This document shows positions 7,818 through 17,078 of a DNA stretch of 46,824 nucleotides, piece by piece (position 1 is the stretch's first letter; each line of letters begins with the position of its first letter). Below the pieces are notes generated by a model. That model had not been told where the DNA came from, did not search any database, and saw nothing but the letters and a program-made list of their open reading frames with translations. Both the position numbers and the translations under genes were made by a program. The stretch is from an uncultured Alistipes sp. (lineage in GTDB: Bacteria > Bacteroidota > Bacteroidia > Bacteroidales > Rikenellaceae): positions 1 through 46,824 of the forward strand of contig CALUKK010000140.1 in NCBI GenBank assembly GCA_944321205.1, written 5' to 3'.

Positions 7818-9263
7818 TCAGGAGAATTTGTTCAAGGAAAACTGTCGGGTGGAGGCATCCAGCCGCACGGCGATGAAGAGCAGGATGGTGAAGGCGATGA
7901 GCGACGACCCGCCGTAGCTCATGAACGGCAGCGGAATGCCCATCACGGGCATCAACCCGATGGTCATGCCGACGTTCACCAGCACGTGGAACAGCAGGAT
8001 CGAGGCCACGCAGTAGCAATAGATCCGTCCGAAGGGCTCCTCCTGGCGTTCGCCCATGCGCATGAGCCGCAGGATGAGCAGACACAGCAGCACCAGCACG
8101 AAGGTGGTGCCGAGAAATCCCCACTCTTCACCGACGGTACAGAAGATGAAGTCGGTGTGCTTTTCGGGAACGAAGCCGTATTTGATCTGCGTACCCTGGA
8201 GAAAGCCTTTTCCGGCGAAGCCCCCCGAGCCGATGGCGATCTTGGCCTGGTTGACGTTGTAGTCCGTGCCCAGGGGGTCGCTGATGATGCCCAGGAAGCT
8301 GAGGATCCGGTCCCGCTGGTGCTGTTTGAGAATCGAGGTGAAGATGTAGTCGGTTGTCGGGAGGAAGATCATCGAGCCGACGAAGAGCCCCAGGATGATG
8401 AAGATGTTCGTCAGATGGGTGCGCAGGGCGTAGCCTGCAGCGAAGAGCACCGCGACGAGCGTCATGATGAGCAGACTGTGGTAGATGTCCAGTGTTCCCG
8501 GGCTGATGAGGGCTGCGGCCAGACAGAGCAGGATGCTGGCGAGCATCAGGGCGGCGAGGAAGATGATGCGCGAGCGCCAGCGGCCGTTCATCATCGCCTC
8601 GGAGAGCGTGCAGACCAGAATCAGGCTCACAAGCAGGATCATCGGCGAGAGGAGGAACGAGACGATGAACAACGCCCCGATCAGCAGCACCGGAATGCAC
8701 AGCCATCTGTTCAGTCCTTCGCGGTAGAGGACGAAGAGGAACGAGCAGAGGACGATGCCCGACCCGGTGTCGTTCTGCAGAATGATGATCAGCAGCGGGA
8801 TGCAGATGACCATCGCCACCTTGAAGAGATCGCCCGGGCGGTTGATCGAGAAGGAGTAGTTGCTCATCACGCGGGCCAGAGCGAGCGCCGTTGCGATCTT
8901 GGCGAATTCGACGGGCTGTATGCGCACCGACCCGAATTCGAACCAGGCCTTGGCACCGTTGACCTCGCGGCCGAAGAGCAGGGCGGCGACGAGCAGCGCC
9001 AGCCCGGCGAAATAGGCCGGATAGGCGAACATGTGGTAGAAGCGTTCGTCGAGCAGCAGGACGACGAGGGCCGTCACCCAGGCCACGGCAATCCAGACGA
9101 GTTGCTTCATGTAGAAGTGCGAGAGCGAGAAGATCCGGGCCGTGGAGTCGTCGTACGAGGCGGAGATGATCGAGACGAATCCGGCCAGAACGATCAGCAC
9201 GTACAGGAGAACGGTGCCGCGGTCCACGCCGTCGAGGATGCCCGTATGCCGGTTACTTGTCAT
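7818..9263 (-). CDS. rodA: RodA, SEDS-family peptidoglycan glycosyltransferase
   Basis: 481 residues, longer than the 370-residue E. coli RodA; the extra length lies mainly in hydrophobic segments between about 185 and 300. SEDS hallmarks are present: NGAKAWFEFGSVRIQPVEFAK (split here as residues 102-111 and 112-122), QNDTGS at 163-168, PEKHTDFIF with the conserved Asp371, and the C-terminal MSYGGSSL. RodA polymerises lipid II glycan in the inner membrane together with PBP2. The ATG at 9263 overlaps the end of mrdA by 11 bases; the upstream in-frame extension is a shadow of mrdA. Position in mreBCD-mrdA-rodA confirms the role in elongation rather than division (FtsW). Confidence 0.95.
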   Translation of the reverse strand: MTSNRHTGILDGVDRGTVLLYVLIVLAGFVSIISASYDDSTARIFSLSHFYMKQLVWIAVAWVTALVVLLLDERFYHMFAYPAYFAGLALLVAALLFGREVNGAKAWFEFGSVRIQPVEFAKIATALALARVMSNYSFSINRPGDLFKVAMVICIPLLIIILQNDTGSGIVLCSFLFVLYREGLNRWLCIPVLLIGALFIVSFLLSPMILLVSLILVCTLSEAMMNGRWRSRIIFLAALMLASILLCLAAALISPGTLDIYHSLLIMTLVAVLFAAGYALRTHLTNIFIILGLFVGSMIFLPTTDYIFTSILKQHQRDRILSFLGIISDPLGTDYNVNQAKIAIGSGGFAGKGFLQGTQIKYGFVPEKHTDFIFCTVGEEWGFLGTTFVLVLLCLLILRLMRMGERQEEPFGRIYCYCVASILLFHVLVNVGMTIGLMPVMGIPLPFMSYGGSSLIAFTILLFIAVRLDASTRQFSLNKFS

Positions 9264-11079
9264 AGGCCGGATAGTAGAGTTGCATGTTTTTGACGTAATC
9301 GAGCAGATAGGGCCTCCGGATCGTATCCGTGAGGTAATACTCCTCGAGCAGACTGGCGATCGGCAGGGCCGATGTAGCTCCGAATCCGCCGTTCTCGACA
9401 TAGACCGAGATGGCGATCTTCGGATTGTCCTTCGGGGCGAAGCTCAGGAAGGTCGAGTGGTCGCGGCCGCGGGGATTCTCGGCCGTTCCGGTCTTTCCGC
9501 AGACGTCCCACCCCTCGAGCCGGGCCATCGTCGAGGTGCCGCCGACATTGACGCCGCGCCACATGCCCTCGACGATCGGTTCGAAATGTTTCGGATCGAC
9601 CTTCGTATAGTGGCGTTCGTAGAAGCGGCGGTCGAGGGAATCCTGTCCTTCGACCTGCTTGACGATGTGCGGGATGTAGTAGTAGCCGCGGTTGGCGATG
9701 ATGCAGGCCAGGTTGGCCAGCTGCAGCGGCGTGCAGCCCAGGGCATCCTGCCCGATCGAGAGCGAGAGGACCGTCAGGGAGTTCCACGAGCCGCGGTACT
9801 GGCGGTCATAGTAGGCGCGGTCGGGGACATAGCCGTTCCCCTCGTCGAGGAAGTCCGAACCGAGCTTGCGGCCGAATCCGAAACTTTCGACATACTCCTT
9901 CCAGACGTCGAAACCCTCCTTGACGTTGTCGTACTTCGGGTTGTCGAGGATGTCGCGGAAGACGTAGCAGAAGTAGGCGTTGCACGACGTGGCCACGGCA
10001 AAACGCAGATCGAGCGGCGAGGCGTGGGAGTGACAGGCCATGCGCAGACGCCCGGCCTGATAGCCGTTGTGGCAGACGTGCAGGTCCGAAGGCCGCAGAA
10101 CGCCCTCCTGCAGCCCGATGAGCCCCTGTACGAGCTTGAAGGTCGATCCGGGAGGATATTTGGCCTTCACGGCGCGGTTGAACAGCGGTTTGCGCTTGTT
10201 GTAGAGCATCTTCATGTAGTTGTTGCCGCGTTCGCGGCCCACCAGCTCGTCGGGGTCGTACGTCGGCGAGGAGACCATCATCAGAATCTCGCCCGTCGAA
10301 GGTTCGATGGCCACGGCGGCTCCGACCTTTCCGCGCATCAGCTCTTCACCCAAAAGTTGCAGCCGGGCGTCGATCGTGCTGACCAGATAGCTGCCGGGCT
10401 CGGGAATCGAGTCGTAACGGCCGTTCATGTAGGAGCCCTTGATGGCTCCGTGGGTGTCGATCTCCTGGATCTTGACCCCTTTGACACCGCGCAGTTCGGG
10501 CTCGTAGGCCGACTCCACGCCGCTCATGCCGACGTAGTCGCCGACCTTGTATTCGGGATGACGTTTCAGATAGGTGTCGTTCACCTCGCTGACATAGCCC
10601 AGAAGGTTCCCGCCGATTTTGCGCGGATACTGCCGGACGGTACGGTCGACGGTGTAGAAGCCGCGGAAGTTGCCCTCGTCGAAACGGAGCTTGTCCTCTT
10701 TGGGGATGTAGCTTGTCACCAGCCGGGGAGCACGCGGGCGGACCCGGGCATTGGCCAGTTCGCGGTCGAGTTTCGCCCGGGAGATGCCGGCCACTTCGCA
10801 CAGCCGTGCGGTATCGAATCCGCGTTTGTCGATTTCGCGGTAGATGACCATCAGGTCGTAGCATTCGCGGCTCTGGACGAGGTATTCGCCGTTGCGGTCG
10901 AAGACCTCGCCGCGTGGCGGATACTGCACGACGTGCCGCAGGACGTTTGCCTCGGCCAGCTCGGCATAGCGGGGGTTGAAGAGCTGCAGGTAGGCCAGAC
11001 GGGCGACGATCACCGCGAAGATGAAGATCACGATGACCTGGAGAGTCCTCATTCTCACGAAGTTTTCGTTCTCGCTCAT
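9253..11079 (-). CDS. mrdA: penicillin-binding protein 2 (elongasome transpeptidase)
   Basis: 608 residues. One N-terminal membrane helix (about 11-27), a PBP dimerisation domain (about 50-220) and a transpeptidase domain (about 250-580). Active-site motifs: SxxK at 312-315 (STFK), SxN at 365-367 (SCN) and KTG at 529-531. It cross-links peptidoglycan stems in the periplasm as RodA's partner. The ATG at 11079 overlaps the mreD stop in an ATGA arrangement (11076-11079), a strong sign of translational coupling; this is preferred over the in-frame start at 11124. Family and operon position agree. Confidence 0.96.
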   Translation of the reverse strand: MSENENFVRMRTLQVIVIFIFAVIVARLAYLQLFNPRYAELAEANVLRHVVQYPPRGEVFDRNGEYLVQSRECYDLMVIYREIDKRGFDTARLCEVAGISRAKLDRELANARVRPRAPRLVTSYIPKEDKLRFDEGNFRGFYTVDRTVRQYPRKIGGNLLGYVSEVNDTYLKRHPEYKVGDYVGMSGVESAYEPELRGVKGVKIQEIDTHGAIKGSYMNGRYDSIPEPGSYLVSTIDARLQLLGEELMRGKVGAAVAIEPSTGEILMMVSSPTYDPDELVGRERGNNYMKMLYNKRKPLFNRAVKAKYPPGSTFKLVQGLIGLQEGVLRPSDLHVCHNGYQAGRLRMACHSHASPLDLRFAVATSCNAYFCYVFRDILDNPKYDNVKEGFDVWKEYVESFGFGRKLGSDFLDEGNGYVPDRAYYDRQYRGSWNSLTVLSLSIGQDALGCTPLQLANLACIIANRGYYYIPHIVKQVEGQDSLDRRFYERHYTKVDPKHFEPIVEGMWRGVNVGGTSTMARLEGWDVCGKTGTAENPRGRDHSTFLSFAPKDNPKIAISVYVENGGFGATSALPIASLLEEYYLTDTIRRPYLLDYVKNMQLYYPAYDK

Positions 11080-11594
11080 ACGCGCACGGGGAGTTTTGCG
11101 GTGAAGATGCGCACGATGATCCATCCGAAGGCCACCGAGACGGCCGAACTGAGGAGAATGCGGAGCACGGTATGGAACAGATGGCTCCAGGAGAGCGCCT
11201 CGAGCAGGAAGAAGATCGCGTGGTGGAGGAGTGTGAGCGTCGACAGGTAGAGAAAGAACTTGCGCGTTCCGAGACGCCCGGGCGAGGGGATTCCCCCTTC
11301 GCGGACGTTTTCACGGCCGCAGATCATGGCGGCGAGCTGCGGGCGGAAGAAGGCGACGGGCAGCGTGGCGACGGTGTTGATGCCGGCGGCGCCCATGGCG
11401 AAGTCCATCGTCATTCCCAGCAGCAGCCCGGAGCCCAGCAGCGTGACGGGTTGGGCATCGAGCGGCAGCAGGGCGATGAAGATGATGTAGACGAGCGGAT
11501 TGAGGTAGATGCTGATCGAGAGGTTGTCGAACAGAAAGACCTGCAACAGCACGGCTGCAACGAAGAGTCCGATATATGGGATTGTCCGATACAT
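11076..11594 (-). CDS. mreD: rod shape-determining protein MreD
   Basis: 172 residues, almost wholly hydrophobic with about five membrane helices (starting at YIGLFVAAVLLQVFLF, then PLVYIIFIALLPL), as expected for this inner-membrane subunit that links MreC to the PBP2/RodA enzymes. MreD sequences diverge widely, so the call rests on size, topology, the FLFDNLSI-type N terminus and its place between mreC and mrdA. It starts one base after the mreC stop and shares ATGA with mrdA. Confidence 0.9.
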   Translation of the reverse strand: MYRTIPYIGLFVAAVLLQVFLFDNLSISIYLNPLVYIIFIALLPLDAQPVTLLGSGLLLGMTMDFAMGAAGINTVATLPVAFFRPQLAAMICGRENVREGGIPSPGRLGTRKFFLYLSTLTLLHHAIFFLLEALSWSHLFHTVLRILLSSAVSVAFGWIIVRIFTAKLPVRV

Positions 11595-11595
11595 G

Positions 11596-12450
11596 TCAAT
11601 TCAAACGGGTATGTTGTTCGACCTGTTCACTTTGCTGGAGTTCGCGGATTTCGTAGCGGTCGCGGTCGGCGACCAGGATGACTTCGTTGAGCCGCGACAT
11701 CTCGGCGGCCAGGCGTACGCGAACGGTGTAGGAGGTTTTCGTTTCGTTCAGTTCGGCGCTCTCGACCCAGCCGATCAGCACGTCGGCGGGAAAGTATTCC
11801 GACAATCCGGCCGTGACGACCTCCTGGCCGGGTTGCGGGTCGGCATATTTGGAGAGCTCTCCGAGGATGACCGTATTGGGATCCACGCCGTCCCAGTAGA
11901 TGGATCCGGAGTAGTCGGAGTCGGCGATTTTCCCGCTGGTACGGAACGAGGTGTTCAGTACGGACATGGCTACGGAGTAGCGTTCCGTGCAGGCGATGAC
12001 ATATCCGACCATCGAGCCGTCGGGGGCCAGTACGGCCATCTCCTCTTCGATTCCGTCCTTACGGCCGCGGTTCAGCGTCACGAGATTCTGGACACGGTTG
12101 AGGGTGTTTCCGACGACGGAGGCCGTGGCGAAGCGGTATCTTGACTCTCCGATATTCTGCAGGTAGGAGTCGAGGCGTGCGGCGGTTTCGGCCTCCTGGT
12201 ATTGGGCGAGTTGTTCTTCGAGCCGGGCGACGCGTTGGGCCAGGTCCCGGTTTTCGCGTCCGAGGAAGAGATAGCGGCGGATGCCGGCAAAGAGTCCGTG
12301 TACGCCGCCCACGACCTGGTTCGAGCGGGCGAGAAGCCGGGCCTGGGTGTAGCTGGAGGAGTGGGCATAGTACCCGATGGCCGCAGCCTCCAGCACCACG
12401 AAGAGCACGGCGACATAGATGCTCCGTATGAACTCGATCAGCTTTCGCAA
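11596..12450 (-). CDS. mreC: rod shape-determining protein MreC
   Basis: 284 residues: an N-terminal membrane helix (about 10-29), a coiled coil (about 60-92, with ENRDLAQRVARLEEQLAQYQ) and a periplasmic double beta-barrel (about 105-270) containing the characteristic VVGNTLNRVQNLVTLNRGRKDG-type segment and a GxVxxV-like strand pair. MreC forms the periplasmic scaffold that activates PBP2. It follows mreB after an 88-base gap that holds a strong hairpin (12489-12516), the only sizeable gap inside the operon core. Confidence 0.94.
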   Translation of the reverse strand: MRKLIEFIRSIYVAVLFVVLEAAAIGYYAHSSSYTQARLLARSNQVVGGVHGLFAGIRRYLFLGRENRDLAQRVARLEEQLAQYQEAETAARLDSYLQNIGESRYRFATASVVGNTLNRVQNLVTLNRGRKDGIEEEMAVLAPDGSMVGYVIACTERYSVAMSVLNTSFRTSGKIADSDYSGSIYWDGVDPNTVILGELSKYADPQPGQEVVTAGLSEYFPADVLIGWVESAELNETKTSYTVRVRLAAEMSRLNEVILVADRDRYEIRELQQSEQVEQHTRLN

Positions 12451-12488
12451 GGTGATTCCCGATTAAAAATGTGGACAGATCCTTAATT

Positions 12489-12516
12489 CAGATTGCGGAC
12501 CGAGGCCCGCAATCTG
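12489..12516. other. 10-bp perfect hairpin between mreB and mreC
   Basis: CAGATTGCGG (12489-12498) and CCGCAATCTG (12507-12516) form a perfect 10-bp stem with an 8-base loop. No T run follows on either strand, so it is not a classical terminator. On the mreB-mreC transcript it could be a processing or stability element that lets mreB mRNA accumulate above mreC. Confidence 0.6.
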
Positions 12517-12538
12517 TAAAATAATATGTGTCAACAGC

Positions 12539-13558
12539 TTATCGCATGAGGAACGAGAAGCGGTTGATGTTTTTCAGGGCGATGCCCGTTCCTCGGGCGA
12601 TAGCCCGCAGGGGGTCTTCGGCGATGTGGAACGGAATGCCTGTTTTTTCGTTCAGACGACGGTCCAGACCCTTGATCAGGGCACCTCCGCCGGCCAGATA
12701 GATTCCATTCTTGACGATGTCGGCGTAGAGTTCGGGGGGCATCGATTCGAGGACCTTCATCAGGGCGGCATCGATCTTCGTCAGCGACTTTTCGAGGGCG
12801 TAGGCGATCTCGCTGTAGGAGAGCGAGACGGTCTGAGGCAGTGCCGTGAGCATGTTGGGTCCCGTGACGACGAAATCTTCGGGCTCCTCCTCCAGATCGG
12901 AGACGGCGGCGCCGATCGAGCATTTGATGGCTTCGGCCGTCCGTTCGCCGATGCGGATGTTGTGCTGTTGGCGGACGTAGCTCTGGATGTCGTTCGTGAA
13001 GACGTCGCCGGCGGTATTGATCGATTCGGAGCAGACGATGCCGCCGAGCGAGATGCAGGCGATTTCGGAGGTTCCGCCGCCGATGTCGATGACCATGTTT
13101 CCTTCGGGGGCCTCGACGTCGAGACCGGCTCCGAGGGCTGCGGCCATGGGTTCGTAGATCATGTAGACCTCACGCCCTCCGGCGTGCTCGGCCGAATCGC
13201 GCACGGCGCGGATCTCGACGTTGGTCGAGCCCGAAGGGATGCAGATGACCATGCGCAGCGACGGCGCAAAGAGACTTCCGGAGGTTTTGACCTTCTTGAT
13301 CATGCCGCGCAGCATGAGTTCCGTGGCGTTGAAGTCGGCGATGACGCCATCCTTGAGCGGACGGATGGTCTTGATGTTCGGATTGGTTTTCTCGTGCATC
13401 TGCCGGGCCTGTTGGCCGATGGCGACGAGTTTTCCGGTGTGGACGTCGAGGGCGACGATCGAAGGTTCGTCGACGACGACCTTTCCGTTGTAGATTATCA
13501 GCGTATTGGCCGTTCCGAGGTCGATGGCCAACTCCTGTGTCAAAGAAAAGATTCCCAT
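12539..13558 (-). CDS. mreB: rod shape-determining protein MreB (bacterial actin)
   Basis: 339 residues, full family length. Actin-fold nucleotide motifs are clear: IDLGTANT (12-19) for phosphate 1, DIGGGTSEI near 163 for phosphate 2, and LAGGGALIKGLD near the C terminus for adenosine binding. The membrane-binding hydrophobic N terminus (MGIFSL) is typical. MreB filaments position the elongation synthases under the membrane. It is the first gene of the operon, with a -7 box about 100 bases upstream. Confidence 0.98.
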   Translation of the reverse strand: MGIFSLTQELAIDLGTANTLIIYNGKVVVDEPSIVALDVHTGKLVAIGQQARQMHEKTNPNIKTIRPLKDGVIADFNATELMLRGMIKKVKTSGSLFAPSLRMVICIPSGSTNVEIRAVRDSAEHAGGREVYMIYEPMAAALGAGLDVEAPEGNMVIDIGGGTSEIACISLGGIVCSESINTAGDVFTNDIQSYVRQQHNIRIGERTAEAIKCSIGAAVSDLEEEPEDFVVTGPNMLTALPQTVSLSYSEIAYALEKSLTKIDAALMKVLESMPPELYADIVKNGIYLAGGGALIKGLDRRLNEKTGIPFHIAEDPLRAIARGTGIALKNINRFSFLMR

Positions 13559-13658
13559 AAAGCTACACCCAACTCAGTATGTTTCGTAAAAACGTTTATT
13601 GTCAATCGGATAGATGGATTGAGGGCGGTTCGATGCCACGAACGCCGACATATCCGGA

Positions 13659-13666
13659 CAAAGGTA
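13659..13666 (-). promoter_or_regulatory. -7 element (TACCTTTG) for the mreB operon
   Basis: Minus-strand TACCTTTG matches TAnnTTTG exactly. It would give an mreB leader of about 95 bases. The -33 position has no clear TTTG. Confidence 0.55.
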
Positions 13667-13829
13667 GCAAAAACCCCTGGAAAATGAAGCGTTTCGGGGT
13701 GTATTTTTTTCTTGAAACGGGGATTTCTTCCGGGAGCGGCGTGTGTGGAGAGATCGATTCCGGACTCCCGGGGGCTCCGTTTCCCGGAGGAAGAGCGGGG
13801 AAAGTTGTGCGATATTTGCAAAATTTGTT

Positions 13830-13837
13830 TACTTTTG
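13830..13837 (+). promoter_or_regulatory. -7 element (TACTTTTG) for gpsA-pgi
   Basis: TACTTTTG matches TAnnTTTG and lies 23 bases before the gpsA ATG. A TTG at 13805-13807 sits 22 bases upstream, slightly longer than the ideal spacing. Confidence 0.6.
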
Positions 13838-13860
13838 TAAGCTAAACAGAATTCCGCAGC

Positions 13861-14868
13861 ATGGAGTATAAAATCGGAACCGACGCGCGATGTGCGGTGA
13901 TCGGCTATGGCAGTTGGGCAACGGCTCTGGTGGGTTTGCTGACGGCCAACGGACAGCAGGTGGGCTGGTATGTCCGCAATGCGGAGGTGTTGGCCTCGTT
14001 GCGTACCGAGGGTCGCAATCCGCGCTATCTGAGCGATCTGGAGTTCGATCCGTCGAGGCTCCGGCCTTCGGATGATCTGGATGCCGTGGTGCAGGGGGCC
14101 GATATCGTGATTCTGGCCACGCCGTCGGCCTATCTGAAGGATTTTCTGGCACCCTTGACGGTCTCGCTCAAGGACAAATTCATCGTGTCGGCCATCAAGG
14201 GCATCGTCCCCGGGGACTACCAGACCGTCGTGGAGTACATACACGATCATTACAGCCTCTCCTACAAGCAATTGGGACTCTTCACCGGGCCGTCGCACGC
14301 CGAGGAGGTCTCGCGCGGGAAACTCTCCTACCTGACGGTCGTCTGCACCGATCCGGAGAATGCCCGCCTGATCGGTTCGCGCTTTGCCGGCGGCAACATC
14401 CGCCTGAGCTACTCGACCGATCTCTATGGCATCGAATATGCAGCCATCCTGAAGAACATCTACGCGTTGGCCGTAGGCATGGCCGTGGGGTTGGGGTATG
14501 GCGACAACTTCCTGGCGGTGCTTATCGCCAACTCGGCCGGGGAGATGACGCGTTTCCTGGAGGAGAGCTATCCGGATCGTCGCAATACGCAGGTCTCGGC
14601 CTATCTGGGAGATCTGCTCGTGACCTGCTATTCGACCTACAGCCGCAACCGCCGGCTGGGGCTGCTGATCGGCCACGGCTGTACGGTGAAGAGCGCCTTG
14701 AACGAGATGACGATGGTGGCCGAGGGCTACTTCGCCGCCGACTGTATCCGCCACATCAATACGCGTCACCGTGTGGAGATGCCCATCGCCGAGATGGTCC
14801 ATCGGGTGCTCTACGAGGGCGCTTCGCCGCGCAGGGAGATGCAGGAACTGACAACCAAACTCATTTGA
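13861..14868 (+). CDS. gpsA: NAD(P)H-dependent glycerol-3-phosphate dehydrogenase
   Basis: 335 residues. The N-terminal Rossmann fold has the GxGxWxxA motif as GYGSWATAL (about 15-23), then [17 protein letters not shown] and the catalytic-lysine segment [14 protein letters not shown] follow, as in GpsA. It reduces dihydroxyacetone phosphate to sn-glycerol 3-phosphate for phospholipid synthesis in the cytoplasm. pgi follows after 7 bases, so the two sugar-phosphate enzymes are probably co-transcribed from the promoter at 13830. Confidence 0.95.
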   Translation: MEYKIGTDARCAVIGYGSWATALVGLLTANGQQVGWYVRNAEVLASLRTEGRNPRYLSDLEFDPSRLRPSDDLDAVVQGADIVILATPSAYLKDFLAPLTVSLKDKFIVSAIKGIVPGDYQTVVEYIHDHYSLSYKQLGLFTGPSHAEEVSRGKLSYLTVVCTDPENARLIGSRFAGGNIRLSYSTDLYGIEYAAILKNIYALAVGMAVGLGYGDNFLAVLIANSAGEMTRFLEESYPDRRNTQVSAYLGDLLVTCYSTYSRNRRLGLLIGHGCTVKSALNEMTMVAEGYFAADCIRHINTRHRVEMPIAEMVHRVLYEGASPRREMQELTTKLI

Positions 14869-14875
14869 CAAACAT

Positions 14876-16207
14876 ATGAAAAACGTAAAACTGGACATTT
14901 CGAAGGCCGGCGTCGAGATCAGCGCCGAGATGGAGTCGAAAGCACAGGCTGCCAATGCGCTGCTGCATTCGGGCAAGGGTGCGGGAAACGATTTCCTGGG
15001 TTGGGTGCACCTCCCCTCGTCGATTACGCAGAGCGATCTTGCCGCCATCGAGGCAACGGCCGCGAAGCTGCGTGCAAAGGCCGACGTGGTGATCTGCATC
15101 GGCATCGGCGGTTCGTATCTGGGCGCCAAGGCCGTTCTGGAGGCGATGAGCAATCCCTTCGAACTGCTGCACAAGGAGCATAAGAACCCCACGGTGCTCT
15201 TCGCCGGACAGAACATCTCGGAGGACTATACGGCCGAACTGCTGGAGGCCGTCAAGGAGCACTCGATTGCCGCCATCGTGATCTCGAAATCGGGAACGAC
15301 AACCGAACCGGCCATCGCTTTCCGACTGATCAAGGCCGAGATCGAGAAGCGTTACGGCAAGAAGGAGGCTGCCGAACGGATCGTCGCCGTGACGGACAAG
15401 GCACGCGGAGCCTTGAAGACCCTGGCTACCCAGGAGGGGTATCCGACCTTCGTCATTCCGGACGACGTGGGCGGACGTTTCTCGGTGCTGACCCCCGTGG
15501 GTCTGCTTCCGCTGGCCGTGGCAGGTGTGGATATCGCCGCTCTGGTTCGCGGAGCACAGGAGATGGAGAAGGCCACTTCGGAGGAGGTTCCCTTCGCCGA
15601 AAATCCTTCGGCCATCTACGCCGTGGCGCGCAACCTGCTCTATGCCTCGGGCAAGAAGATCGAGATCCTGGGCTCCTACGAGCCTAAGCTGCAATACATC
15701 AACGAGTGGTGGAAACAGCTCTACGGCGAGAGCGAAGGCAAGGAGGGCAAGGGTATCTTCCCGGCCAGCGTGACGCTGACGGCCGACCTGCACTCGATGG
15801 GACAGTATATCCAGCAGGGAGAGCGCGAGTTGTTCGAGACGATCATCTCGGTGGGCAAACCGGCCTCGAAGGTCGTGATCGAACCCGATCCGGAGAATCT
15901 CGACGGCCTGAACTACCTGGCCGGCAAACGGATCTCGGAGGTGAACCGCATGGCTGAACTGGGCGTTCAGTTGGCTCATGTCGACGGCGGGGTTCCCAAT
16001 CTGCGGGTGGAGATCCCGGCCATTACGCCCGAGGTGATCGGTTCGCTGCTCTACTTCTTCGAGAAGGCGTGCGGCATCAGCGGTTACCTGCTGGGTGTCA
16101 ATCCGTTCGATCAGCCGGGTGTGGAGGCCTACAAGAAGAACATGTTCGCACTTCTGGAGAAGCCGGGCTACGAGGAGGCTACCAAGGCCATCAAGGCGCG
16201 TCTGTAA
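14876..16207 (+). CDS. pgi: glucose-6-phosphate isomerase
   Basis: 443 residues, the length of the shorter bacterial form rather than the ~550-residue E. coli type. Signatures: [16 protein letters not shown] in the first SIS domain, [14 protein letters not shown] for phosphate binding, [17 protein letters not shown], and the C-terminal [16 protein letters not shown] with the conserved Lys. It interconverts glucose 6-phosphate and fructose 6-phosphate. Second gene of the gpsA-pgi unit, followed by a strong terminator. Confidence 0.97.
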   Translation: MKNVKLDISKAGVEISAEMESKAQAANALLHSGKGAGNDFLGWVHLPSSITQSDLAAIEATAAKLRAKADVVICIGIGGSYLGAKAVLEAMSNPFELLHKEHKNPTVLFAGQNISEDYTAELLEAVKEHSIAAIVISKSGTTTEPAIAFRLIKAEIEKRYGKKEAAERIVAVTDKARGALKTLATQEGYPTFVIPDDVGGRFSVLTPVGLLPLAVAGVDIAALVRGAQEMEKATSEEVPFAENPSAIYAVARNLLYASGKKIEILGSYEPKLQYINEWWKQLYGESEGKEGKGIFPASVTLTADLHSMGQYIQQGERELFETIISVGKPASKVVIEPDPENLDGLNYLAGKRISEVNRMAELGVQLAHVDGGVPNLRVEIPAITPEVIGSLLYFFEKACGISGYLLGVNPFDQPGVEAYKKNMFALLEKPGYEEATKAIKARL

Positions 16208-16222
16208 TCGCTGCAACGGTAG

Positions 16223-16261
16223 AAAAAGAGGCGGTTCCGAATTTCGGAACCGCCTCTTTTT
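16223..16261. terminator. strong bidirectional terminator between pgi and the convergent lipoprotein gene
   Basis: An 18-bp perfect stem (16223-16240 with 16244-16261) encloses a 3-base loop. It is flanked by A5 on the left and T5 on the right, so it can end transcription from both converging genes. Confidence 0.92.
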
Positions 16262-16286
16262 CGTCGGACCGCCTGCCGGGGGCCTG

Positions 16287-16868
16287 CTATTGTTTGCGGG
16301 CCGTGAAGATCAGCTCGTTGACCAGACTGGCCGGCTCGAAGCTCCCCATCTGATACTGGGTCGTTTTGAGCGTGAATTCCAGAAGCCCCTCTTTCGTGAA
16401 GGAGAGCTCCTGCGGCGATTCGATGGTGATCACAACCTCCAATCCGATGTTGATTCGCAGGACGGGGGTGGTGAGCGATGCCGAAAGCCGGGAGGCATTG
16501 GCCGAGACATCGATCATATTGGCGTCGTAGGAGATGGTCCCGATCTGTTCAAGCAGCGTTTCGGCCGCACTCTCCCCGACAAGCGCCTTGAGGATCGCTT
16601 CAATCGGGAACTCCGGGAAGTGGATCGTTGCCTGGTCTGTCACCTCGAACGAAACGGGAATGTCGGTCTGGGGTTGCGGGTTGGGGTTCAAATCGCTCGG
16701 CGAAGCCTTGAAGTCGAAACTCCCGCTGTAATTGCCCACCATCTGCTGAAGTGTCAGGTCCGGATCCGTTTTGGTGTCGTCGTCCTTGTCGCAGGCGACC
16801 AGCGCCAGCGTGAGACAGGCCATCGTTACGGAGGCCAGTCGATTCATGAATGTCTGCATCTGTTTCAT
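16287..16868 (-). CDS. putative lipoprotein, possibly DUF4840-like
   Basis: 193 residues with a lipoprotein signal peptide (about 1-26, ending LALVACDKDDD; the Cys would be lipidated). The mature part is beta-rich (NYSGSFDF, TDIPVSFEVTD, LRINIGLEVVITIE). It resembles small Bacteroidota surface lipoproteins of the DUF4840 kind, but that name is a guess. The acidic DKDDD after the Cys may favour surface export in this phylum. The ATG at 16868 is supported by a perfect promoter at 16898-16929; an alternative ATG lies at 16859. Monocistronic. Confidence 0.7.
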   Translation of the reverse strand: MKQMQTFMNRLASVTMACLTLALVACDKDDDTKTDPDLTLQQMVGNYSGSFDFKASPSDLNPNPQPQTDIPVSFEVTDQATIHFPEFPIEAILKALVGESAAETLLEQIGTISYDANMIDVSANASRLSASLTTPVLRINIGLEVVITIESPQELSFTKEGLLEFTLKTTQYQMGSFEPASLVNELIFTARKQ

Positions 16869-16897
16869 GTGTCCGTGTTTTAGAAGTTTGTCATTGA

Positions 16898-16929
16898 CAA
16901 AATTAAGTCGAGGGGGTATATGCGGCAAA
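16898..16929 (-). promoter_or_regulatory. Bacteroidota promoter TTTG-N20-TAATTTTG
   Basis: On the minus strand TTTG (16929-16926) and TAATTTTG (16905-16898) are 20 bases apart. The leader to the ATG at 16868 is about 24 bases. Confidence 0.78.
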
Positions 16930-17021
16930 TAAATTCAACCGACGCCCGGAATTTGATCACGAAATGCCCTCCCAGGATCATGAAACATAAATTAACGGAC
17001 TGATATTGTGTATGATATAAG

Positions 17022-17056
17022 AAAAGGGCCGTCCGGTGTTCCGGACAGCCCCTTTC
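17022..17056 (-). terminator. rho-independent terminator of gdhA
   Basis: On the minus strand a stem built on CTGTCCGG/CCGGACGG-type pairing with a 4-base loop and one internal mismatch is followed by TTTTCTTAT. It lies 22 bases past the gdhA stop. Confidence 0.8.
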
Positions 17057-17078
17057 GTCTTTAATGGCGCGGGAGCGC

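Larger units (their letters stand above)
13559..13860. other. 302-base divergent intergenic region between mreB and gpsA
   Basis: It holds a -7 box for each flanking gene (13659-13666 minus, 13830-13837 plus). Between them is a stretch with short GC-rich dyads (for example CTCCG/CGGAG at 13775-13789). I see no convincing ORF, RNA gene or repeat in it. Confidence 0.6.

Noticed and set aside
6048-9293. 1081-codon plus-strand ORF
   Set aside because: Antisense to the P-type ATPase and rodA; the His/Arg/Gly/Asp-rich translation is the usual mirror of GC-rich coding sequence.
13540-15216. 558-codon minus-strand ORF
   Set aside because: Antisense to gpsA and the start of pgi, with low-complexity composition; both sense genes have clear motifs.
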